Of a stretch of 64,000 bases of DNA, positions 34,705-44,200 are shown in pieces. The stretch lies in assembly GCA_032821775.1 (NCBI GenBank), contig JAVLRN010000010.1, positions 310,001-374,000 of the forward strand, read 5' to 3'. Position numbers and translations under genes: made by a program. How positions within the stretch are numbered: the stretch's first letter is position 1; every line of letters begins with the position of its first letter. The notes below the pieces were generated by a model. The model was given only the letters and a program-made list of their open reading frames with translations, was not told where the DNA came from and ran no database searches. Source of the stretch: Sanguinoderma infundibulare. Its lineage: Eukaryota; Basidiomycota; Agaricomycetes; Polyporales; Polyporaceae.

Positions 34705-35658
34705 GTGACTTGTAAGCTTACAAGTGAAAAGGAAGCGCGGCGGTTGACTTTTACCGAGTTACGTTAGTCCTCTCCTTGAGCTTCATGAGAAACACGCGCA
34801 TTGTACGCGTTCATTTCAAGCTCACAACGCAGCTCAACCAACAGTCCCCTCTGCCTCACAGAAACCGGAAATCGGACTGTCTCCGGATCCGTCTTCGGTT
34901 CAGCGAGCACCCAGGACGTACTCACAGAGTCAGATGATGTAGGCTGTCCTAACGTCAGGACATGAATGCGGCGAAGGAAGGTGTAATCGGGTATTGGAAG
35001 GAGCCGTCAGCTTGGCGGGAAGTAACTGATGCTAGCCTAAGATTTGGGAGTTATGGGGTACGTCTGGGTGACATGTTTGCGCCGTACAAGCCAGCACTAA
35101 CTCACCACCGTAAATGACGCCAACAGTGGTTCTTGTGAATAAATCCTCTGCGCACGCCATAGTAGACTGTTCTGCCTTCGTACGTCGAACTACTGTGATG
35201 CAAATGCAGAAGCGACCCTCAACAAGGATGCTGATATAGTGGTCAGCTGATCGTGCACCCTTCAAGGTTTCCCCACAAGCCTGCCGGTATTACCATAACA
35301 CGACGACCATAGTCGGGCCCAAGAATGTTCGGAAGTGTCACTGTCAAGAAGGCCAGTAAGAAGGGTCAGCACATGGCCTCAAACATGAGCATAACGCATG
35401 CCCGACGACAACTCACCTGATCACAGGGCGTTTGCCCTTCACCTAAGGGCCCTGGACGGCGGTGTCCGCACAACCGAGAAAGCCTCCCCACCATCCCGGC
35501 ATTGGATATGCCACAGTTGCGCAATCACGGGAAGGTAGGCTACAGCAGCAAAGATAGATTGATACAAACAAGCAGACCTTATCACGATACAGCAGATATT
35601 GTTTCGACTTCTTCCGTCCTTCTCGTACACCTCCCGTCGTATTCGCAATCGCACGCGC
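34705..35658. other. intergenic, no gene seen
   Basis: About 950 bases between the two dipeptidase genes. No coding region, RNA gene or repeat was recognised. It holds the promoter of copy 1 at its left and the 3' end of copy 2 at its right. Confidence 0.35.
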
Positions 35659-38102
35659 TCATGCCTTGATCGCACCGACCTCGTAGAGGTACGTGCCCAG
35701 CAATTTGCTCTGCACACGGAGACATATAAGCGGCTGATATCTCGTCTGCGAGGCGGTACTTACCCCCTCGATGAAGTTTGAGCGATCGAGCTTCTCGTTC
35801 GTCGAGCTGCAGAGGTCGCGATCAGCTATGATCGATACTTCCAGTACCACCTGGACTTACTGAGCGCCGTCATCTCCACGACCCATCGGAAGAAGCAGGA
35901 CATTTACACCGAGGCTCTCGGCGAACGTGAGCGTGACGGGGATCGATCCTCCCTCGCGCGTCAAATCAGGCGAACGCTTGTACACGGCCTATCCACCCTC
36001 CGGTCAGCCCACAACAACCAGGTAGCACATCAAACGAAGGCGGGAGACGTACCTCAGTCGCGCGGATGGCCGCCTCGTAGTTCCAGTGCTTGTAGTCCGC
36101 GACCCACGGCTTGCCACCGTGCAGGTTCTCGATCCTAATCTTGTTCTTGCTGTTCAGTTTCGCGAATTCTTGCTCGACGTACGAGACCACCAGGGGCTCT
36201 ATCAGCTCCGGGGTCTGAGGCGGGACGATACTACGAACCACGACGTTAGGATTCTCCCATGAGGTTAACAGTAGTCACAGACGCACCGGATGGAAAACTT
36301 CCCCGACACAGACGCGGGGATGACGGTCTTCGCACCGGGGCCATAGAACGCGCCCTCAATTCCGTGAAGGGAGAGTGAGGGCATACGCATGCGGGCCATC
36401 AACACCGTCGCCTTGTCGTCGGAGATCGTGATAGGAGCTCCCACGGCGTCTGCGACGTCCTGGACGGAGTAGTCGAGCTTCTCGTAGATGCCGCTGACAG
36501 GCTAGTCAGAATACGAGCCATCGGTGCATGCTCCGGCCCGGAAGCACTCACCGCTCATCGGCGTCAGCGACGGAGACGAAGTCCTCGACACCAGGGACAA
36601 GGATCGTGCCATCCGGCGTGACGAGCTTGCTCATCAGCTGCACGAGGTCGGTCATTGGCTCATGGACCATCCTCCCAAAACCGCCAGAGTGCAGGTCACG
36701 TGCCGGGCCCGACACCGTCAGCTTGAAGTACACGATCCCACGGAGACCGTAGGTGAGGGCGGGTGTGCGGGTGTTGAGCCAGTAGTTGTCGGAGATGCAG
36801 ACGCAGTCGACGCCGTCGAACCAGCCGTCCTTGCCCTTGGCAGCCTCAGACTTGATAAGGTCATCGAGACCCTCTGAGCCGTTCTCTTCCATGCCCTCGA
36901 AGCAGAAGCGCATGTTAACAGGTAGCTCACGCCCAAGGGCCTTGTGCGCCTCGAGGACGTTGAGCCACCCGAGAATGGGCCCCTTGTCGTCGGTCGAGCC
37001 GCGTCCAATAAGCTGGCCGGTCTTCTCGTCGACAACGAGCGTGAAGGGCTCAGTGTTCCAGCCGTCACTTTTCACGGCCTAAGCCGAGACGGGTAGAGAC
37101 TAGTCAGCAAATTACGGTAAGACACAGTGGCCTAGAAAAGGCTGTGACTAGATGCTTATCTACATGCAAAGCTCACGAGGGAACGAGAGTCCTCTATATG
37201 CTTGACGGTACAGGTCGAGGTCACGCAGGCCCGACTGAGACCCCTCGACGCTGGCAGATACCCGTCAACGAAGTATCATTAAAAAGTGTTCCCCGTCAAT
37301 ATGGCTGTCGCTCTTCCAGCCAACACTCGAGGCACGAACAGCCCAAGATGTGCCAGTGTGGTCGGTACGGGAAGGGCGGCCACTACTCATATCCATCAAT
37401 ACTACGCAATTCCACGTCTCTTCCCGCCAGAATCGCCGGGTAACTGCATGCCTCAAGCACCAGTAATCCATGATTGCACCCGTACTTGGTGTTGGGAGGT
37501 GTAAGTACATCCGTGCCCTCTGTCGGTGGAACAAGATCGAGATACCCCGCCGGCAGCGAGTAATTTATCCAATTTTAGAGGGGGACGTCATGCCTAGCAA
37601 GCGTCCTTGCGCGAGTATCGCACAGACGACATGCACCCCGACCGACCTTGCAATTGCACAGGCATGCACAAGAACCAAACAGAACACTCACCGGTTGAAC
37701 ATCATAATGTCCGTACACGAGCACCGTCTTCTTCTTCGGGTCGTTGCCGATTCTCCCCAGGATCGCGGGCGGGAGCGGAAGTTCCTCCCCATCCATGACG
37801 TGTTTGCCGAGGTCGACGAGCTTGGTTGTGACGCCGAGGGTCCGTAATTGCCCATCGAGCCACGCCGACATCCTGAAGACATCCGGGCGGTGCGCACCGT
37901 TCCCGCTCACACTGCATCATGGGTGGATGAAATAGAGGAAGAAGGCGGGACGATTTGAGCGTGGGCGGGACAAGCGATCAGGCGATCGCGAAATGGGGAG
38001 AGCTCTTTCTCACCTGGGGATGGCGACGGCCTCACCGAGACGAGCGATGAACTTGTTCGCGTTGCCGTCGATGAACTTGAGGAACTCTGCTGGGGCGGCC
38101 AT
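35659..38102 (-). CDS. M20 metallodipeptidase, Dug1-like (copy 2)
   Basis: Same family and exon order as copy 1, from ATG 38102 ([18 protein letters not shown]) to TGA 35659. Landmarks: [114 protein letters not shown] and [15 protein letters not shown]. The metal and catalytic positions are kept. Compared with copy 1, the intron after the GHYDVQP exon has grown from about 60 to about 610 bases (roughly 37080-37690); no inverted ends were seen in the extra DNA. The role is likely Cys-Gly or related dipeptide cleavage, overlapping with copy 1. Confidence 0.87.
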
Positions 38103-38419
38103 GGCAAGAATTCGGGTATGCACAAGTAGGAGAGCTAAGGGAGACCGCGAACAGTGCTGGGACAATATTAATGGCAACTGCCTGATAATCCAATCTGAGA
38201 TCCAATCGGCGAGAGCATCTAATCTTATCTTACCACACTCTCGAGTCTGGAACTACTGTACTTTCAGTGCACCAGTCGAATCAGTATCTCCCGTTTACAA
38301 CGGGATTGGCACAGGAAAACCGGGGATTGAACGAATTGTGTAAAACTGCGAGCGACTTGGCAGAGACTTGGTAGCGACTTTGTGGAGGTAAGCGCCTGTC
38401 CTCGTGGCGCCACATCAGT

Positions 38420-38510
38420 AATTCCCCGGAGTTCTGAACGTCTGAATCATCTGACCACGGCTAAGTCAGAGGTTCAGATACTGTCAGATACGTCACATGT
38501 TCAGACGTGT
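38420..38510. repeat. cluster of GTCTGAA-type short repeats
   Basis: Short words such as GTTCTGAA, GTCTGAA, ATCTGA and their inverse TTCAGA(C) recur about eight times in 90 bases. The same word family fills 40500-40660. The two clusters bracket the broken dehydrogenase-like and subtilase fragments. Confidence 0.45.
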
Positions 38511-38629
38511 TCTCTTGACGGTGCTGACGGAAAAGGCGCCAGAGCACCGTCAGCAGTCAGCGCCAGGGGTCCAGACCGGTCCCAGGCCGGTAGCGCCAAC
38601 CCGCCTCCCACCACTTTGCTCTTGCCTCC

Positions 38630-39597
38630 TGCTTTCTCCTGCAGCCCTAACACTTTCCGCCTCCCTCTTCCTTGTGTCCTAGTCGACGCTAGCGCTTCTC
38701 AATACCCCCAAGACGACGTCCCCGATAACCTCCGGGATGCATCTGGTTCTTCGGCGGTGTCGCATGCAAAGACAAGGAACAGCGCGAATCGGAGCAGCGC
38801 GAGTCCGCGTCGCTCGCGTCGTTCCTCATCACAACATTCCTCCTCCCAGCATTCCTCGTCGCACCAGTTGAGCGGGACATCCGTGTCATCTCCGTCGTCA
38901 ACCTGCGCGCTCGACGTTCCCCGTCTGCCTCGCGTCTACCCCGACGTTGCCGCCCTCCCCGCAGCCGCCTGTCATCACCTAGGGCCACCGCTCGCTCCGT
39001 ACGATCATCATCACTTGCCACCTCCAGCGCATCCTCGACTCCCTGCCGAACTGCAAGGCTGAAAAGACCGACAAACCTCCACTCCCGCACCCCTCGAACA
39101 TCCTCGCTGTCTCTGCCTGCCCCGGCATCAGCCGCCGCGACACGGTTGCACCCTTCCTGGGAACCAGCGAACGCAGGTGGTCGCTCGCGTACATGGTCTT
39201 GTTCTTGCTGCTGCTGCTGTTCACGAAGTCATCCGAATCAGCGCTGCAGAGCGTGCTGCACTGTCTGTTCCTGCCCACCCCGCTAAAGCGCACACAGCTC
39301 AAGATGGACGCCGCGGCGGACGAGGAGGCGCGGAAGGCCCAAGCCCAGGCAGCATCTGCTGATGCCGATGTTGAAGGATTGGACCCTTTGCAAGGGCAGG
39401 GTGGTGAAGCGCGCCGGCCGATGAGGATCGCGAACATCGAGGTATTGAAGCCTGGCGGGCTTTATTGTGAGTGCGTGGTCGTGCAGCTCGACGTGCAGAA
39501 GCCTGCGGTGCCGCTTCCAGAGAAGGACAGTGGGAAGAAATCGAACGTGGAGAGCGACGTGTTGCCAAGGCGGTTGGGATCCGCGGTGGCCTACTAA
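38630..39597 (+). pseudogene. membrane-anchored short-chain-dehydrogenase-like gene, decayed
   Basis: Pieces in order: a hydrophobic start (LSPAALTLSASLFLVS then stop, about 38632), SFLITTFLLPAFLVAPVERD followed by IRVISVVNL (about 38825-38920), RTIIITCHLQRILDSLPN (about 39000), ILAVSACPGISRRDTVAPFL (about 39105), a hydrophobic segment, SVLHCLFLPTPLKR and EVLKPGGLYCECVVV. 'LTTFLLP...ERDIRV' followed by 'VVN' and 'SACPGISRRDTVAPFLG' resemble fungal SDR-like membrane proteins that end with a 'KPGALYRECAVV' box. The frame changes at least once between 38920 and 39010 and no complete start exon joins on. I infer a degraded copy; the family name is a moderate-confidence recall, and the enzyme reaction is unknown. 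Confidence 0.5.
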
Positions 39598-39774
39598 CAT
39601 CTCCCTTCTGCTCTAGGAACCCCAGGACCGCAGGAGGCAGATATGGGATAGTTTTTCGGGCTCTATTTGGTAAGTTTTCAGTCTAACTCCCTGCATCCTC
39701 CCCCGCGCACCCCATTCTCCTCCGCAAGACTCGCCTCCCCCGCGCTATCTCTTCTCTCACACATGTATTATATG

Positions 39775-40225
39775 AACTGCAGCTCGTGCGTGGACGTCTT
39801 TGCGCCCGGCCTGAACATCCTCTCGACATACATGGGGAGCAACGTCGATCACGACTATGTCCGGTACCTCAATGGCCTCGCCCCACACCGCCGGCCTGCT
39901 CACGTACCTCCTTTTGCTCTACCCATCTATGATGTTCAACCCCGCTCTTGCACTTGACCTCGTGTCAGAGAAGGTCTCCTTCTCACCGTCGTCGCTCTCG
40001 AATGCTTACGTGTTGTTCGCGTAGTTGGCGATGCCCTCATGGGTCGCGACTTTCCTTCCCCCGCCCAAGCTTATCCAGGAGTCCTTCATGTCCTGCTCCC
40101 TACCCAACGCTCACGCCCACATAGCTTAAAAAGCGCTCCTCGCACTTGCGACCAAGGGTGTGTTCACTGAGCTCCTGTCAGGTTCGCCAAACCTGCTCAT
40201 CTTCAACAACGCCGCGCTCGCGTGA
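39775..40225 (+). pseudogene. subtilisin-like serine protease C-terminal fragment
   Basis: CVDVFAPGLNILSTYMGSN (about 39790) is the typical stretch before the active-site serine in cerevisin/proteinase-K-type subtilases. One frame over, GTSMASPHTAGLLTYLLLLY (about 39868) carries the catalytic Ser. Farther on, KALLALATKGVFTELLSGSP and NLLIFNNA (about 40130-40220) form the usual end of these proteases. In-frame stops occur at about 40022 and 40127. The catalytic Asp and His halves are absent from the window, so this is a piece of a vacuolar-protease-type gene joined by rearrangement to the dehydrogenase-like relic upstream. Confidence 0.8.
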
Positions 40226-40499
40226 TTCATGAGCATGGATTAGGCAAGGATGGATACTATGGACATTGATCATGGTGGTGTCATTGTTGTCATCTTGTTT
40301 CTCACTTGTGTATAATCTCTTGCTGCATATATCACACCCATTTGCACATTGCTACGATGAGCCGGCCTGGCGTGAGCGCAGCAGTTCCCCGCCTGCCCCA
40401 GTTGATGACACCTGTATGATATAACCTAGATTGCCACGCTATATACCAGGCTTCCATCAGCAAGTGACACATGCGCATATGGTAGCCCGCGCCTCCCGT

Positions 40500-40660
40500 C
40501 CATACGTCTGAAATATCTGACAGTCTGAAAGGTCTGGCAGTCCCATGGCGAAAACCTCTGAATAGCAAAAAAACAGTTCTGACTTCTGACCTCTGCCATG
40601 TCTGAAATGCGTCTGAATTTGTCTGAAAACGTCTGAAATGTCTGTGACAGACATCTCAGA
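40500..40660. repeat. second cluster of GTCTGAA-type short repeats
   Basis: ATCTGACAGTCTGAAAGGTC and several GTCTGAAA(T/A) words recur at 7-15 base intervals. Same word family as at 38420-38510, mostly in one orientation here. Not coding. Confidence 0.5.
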
Positions 40661-40789
40661 ACTCCTGGGAATTTCTGATGCAGGATGAGCACACCCCAGG
40701 CAGGACCCTGACGCCTCTCTAAGACTCCTTCCAGTGCCGTGTGAAACTAGTCAAAGAGACCTCCCACCCAGTTGTTCGCTCTCCCTGTA

Positions 40790-40990
40790 GCCCAAAAATA
40801 GTCTGTCCAGAATTGCTTCCTCCGACACTGTCCGCACGACCGTTAGCGCGACCGTCCGCACGACCGTTAGCGCGACCATCTGTTAGCGCGGCCATCCGCA
40901 CGCCCGAAAAATAGCCTGTCCAGAATTAGTTCCTTGCGTGGGTCCACAACACTGTCCGCACGACCGTTAGCCCGAGCTTGCGATGTCGAT
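40790..40990. repeat. CGCACGACCGTTAG-type repeats and a duplicated AAAAATAG block
   Basis: A block like GCCC-AAAAATAGTCTGTCC followed by AGAATT occurs at about 40790-40822 and again, slightly changed, at 40903-40940. After each copy comes a run of ten-base units related to GACCGTCCGC / GACCGTTAGC. The same ten-base units recur inside the repeat-rich gene to the right (41660-41800, 44285-45475, 45620-45850). Confidence 0.55.
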
Positions 40991-41209
40991 ATAGCTGTTG
41001 TTATTGCGGCGAATTTTCCGATGATGGATGACACACATTCATTGAGGGTTATTTCTCTGAACAACGAAAGCTACAATTAATCAGCTTCAAAAGAGTTTGC
41101 ATCATTCAGTGCTACAGCAAGACATGAAACATTCGCAAGACATGAAACATTTGCATGACAATTGACCAAAGTATCACCACATTTGGAGACACAAATAACG
41201 ACATGAATA

Positions 41210-44200
41210 CTACGTCTCAGGTACAGATGGATGGCTAGCAGCGGGTGGTAGTTGCATATATGGATGGATGGGTGTCGAGGGTGGCATGGGCGGCGGTGGC
41301 GGAGGTTGGCCGAGTTGTGTTCCTGCCGGGGGCTGCACGTGGGCCTGGATAGGCGTTGTGGGATAATATATTAATGGTACGCTCGAGCCTGCTGTGATAT
41401 TGTGAGGCATGTAGGGAGGAGCGTTCGGAGTGTGCTGTATGATAGGAGGACCATACATGTATGCTCCTGTGAACCGGCAGTGAGGGACGCCGTTCCACAG
41501 GTGATGGGTTCCGTCCTGGTGTCCACCGTTGAGCGCGGGGTGGTTGTGTGCCGGGGGAGCTGCGACTTGCAGACCGTAGCCTCCTTCCTGAAAGGCAGGG
41601 TTAATGGAAGGCCCAGGCATGCCTGGCTCTTGCACCGTAGCGCTCAAGCCCAAGCGATCGTCCGCGCGACCGTTCCCGCGATCGTCCCCGCGACCGTCCC
41701 CGCGACCGTCCCCGCGATCGTCCGCGCGACCGTCCCCGCGACCGTCCCCGCGACCGTCCCCGCAACCGTCCGCGCGATCGTCCGCGCTATAGTCTGCGCG
41801 GTAGTCTGCGGGGTAGTCTGCGTGGTAGTTCGGGTGGCCCGTAGATGCATCCTTGGGACGCGGTCCTCCAGTGGTATCCTGACCAAGTAGTGGTGTTGGG
41901 TGTTGGGGCTCAAGGGTGCGGGGCCGCTTGTTAGGTCGGTTGACGCCAGGATCGCCAGGGTGCTCCTTCAACATCTCCTTCGACGACGAAGCTCCAGTTG
42001 ATCCCAAGGACGTCTCCAAAAGTTGGATTTTTCTTTTGAAAACGGGCTTCGGCTTCGGACTGCCAGATGGCGCAGCCTGGTTGTTCCAAGATTGGGGCTG
42101 TGGGGTTGGTTCATCGTCCGAGATCTCCATGTACTCCTGGCGTGGTCTCGACTTCGCCATAACGGGTGAAGTCCGGATGGGAACAGTCAACGGATGGAAC
42201 AAGGTGTCCCGTTGCTTCTTTTGCTGGTGAGCCCGACCGTCCGAATGGGAAACGTCCGAGTCAGAGGAGTAATCGTCCGACGAGTTTTCGGTCTCAGATG
42301 TGTCAGCGGTTACGTTCCTCTTCCTCCTGGCCTTCTCCTTCTCCTTCCCCTTCCCCTTCCCCTTCCCCTTCCCCTTCCCCTTCTCCCTCTCCTTCTCCCT
42401 CTCCCTCTCCTTCTCCTTCCCCTTATCCCTCTTCCCTAAGGTAGTGTGCGCACCGTCAAGACGTTGGGCGCCGCTGCTGTCATTGCCACCGTCAGAATGG
42501 TCTTGGTCTTCGTCCGAGTCATAGCCGGCAGGCCGTCGTTTACGTGCCGGACCCAAGCGGTCCACACGACCATCGATGAACAGGCGACGACCACATAAGT
42601 GCGAAGAGGTGTGCTCTGGTGGCGCGCCCAAAACAACAGCCTCAATCCCGTCGTCCATCCCTACAACGCAAAGCGCACTGCGTTAGTGAAACGCCTGTAA
42701 AGGTTCAAGGAAATGCTCGCCTTCCGCGATGGTGTCGTCGAGCCGCTCAAAGCCTAGGGGATGCTCCGTGTCTAAAATCCCACGGACAAGGAAATTCAAG
42801 TCGTTGCGCAGGAGGTTGTGAATGCTCCTCGCGATCCGTCGGTTCGATTTATCGCCTTTAGGCGCGGCGATCGGTGGTAAAGGCACAGCTTCCGGCCAGT
42901 TGCGCCAGCGGACCTTCCTGCTCACAAATGTGGGCCCGGCCGACTTCCAGGGGAGCTTCTTGAACTTGTCACCCGGAATTCCCAAACCATCTGGAACGCG
43001 CAATGATGGTTAGCTACAAGACGCGTTTGAACATCCTAGGAATATCACACATACTCAGCTCCTTGAGGAGGTGTTCGGAACACCACGAAGCTAGTTCCTT
43101 CTGATCAAACGCCAGAAGTGTCTTGAGACTCGGAAGATCCTGCTCTTTGGTCGTTCGCGTCACTTTGGAAGAACCGGCAGCCCGCGCCTCGACCCGCTTG
43201 CTAGCGTATCCACACGCGAAGTCATCGGCTATCTGGATTGCGCGCGAACCCTCAGTGCAACTCGCGTCGAAGGCCTTCTCGACGCGATCCAAGGAGCCAT
43301 TATGACTATGTAACACGTTGGTTAGGACTTGAAAAGAACGTAGGGGGATGGGGCGACGGATAGACTTACTAAATGTGTGCCTTAAGATGCGAGAGGACGC
43401 CGTCTCGATCTGTGCGACACCGCATCTCGAAAAACTGCAAAAGATGAGTTGATCGGACAAATCGCAAACGATTAGCTTTGATTACTTACGCCAGTCGCGT
43501 CCTTCGTCTCATGCACGGTGGCGAGCCCACCGTCGGAATTGGGATTATTGCCAACAAGGGCGACTATGCCACTAAAGCCATACATGGACTCGTACGTATT
43601 CAGCTGTACAGCCACTATGCATGAGAAGCCATATACATGCTATCACCACCACGACTTACGAGTTCTGACAGCTTGCCCGCGGCTTTCCTGAACGAGCTTT
43701 TACGTTCGCCAGCCGTCTGGCTGCCTTGGACCATTTGCAACCTTCGATGGTTCCCCAACAACGTCTTGGCATCTTCTTCGCCATACACTTCCAGAAACGC
43801 TTGGTAGCATCTCCGACGAAGGTGAACGTCGATGGCATTATCTGAGGTTTTGTCAATTAACGCGATGTCTCTTTCACATACCGTATTGCGGGAACTTACG
43901 CGGTTCAGCTATAAAAGAATGCCATAATTGAGAAAGTGCCCTGTTATACAACATACAGGAATACTTACAATCTTGGAGACGTGCTAGTTCTTCCTTTTGA
44001 TGGTCCTTGAAGTAGGTGCCATACAGGTTCCATAGATTCAACTTGACGTGAGTACGCTGAGTGGTCGAGTTCCAGAGGTCGAGAACTTGGGATACATGCA
44101 AGCCGGTCTTCGACGCCACATCCTTTGCAAGGTTATGAACTGTGCTAAATGCTTGATTGACGGTGGCAATGTTTGCATCCGATATGCGGCCAACAGCCTT

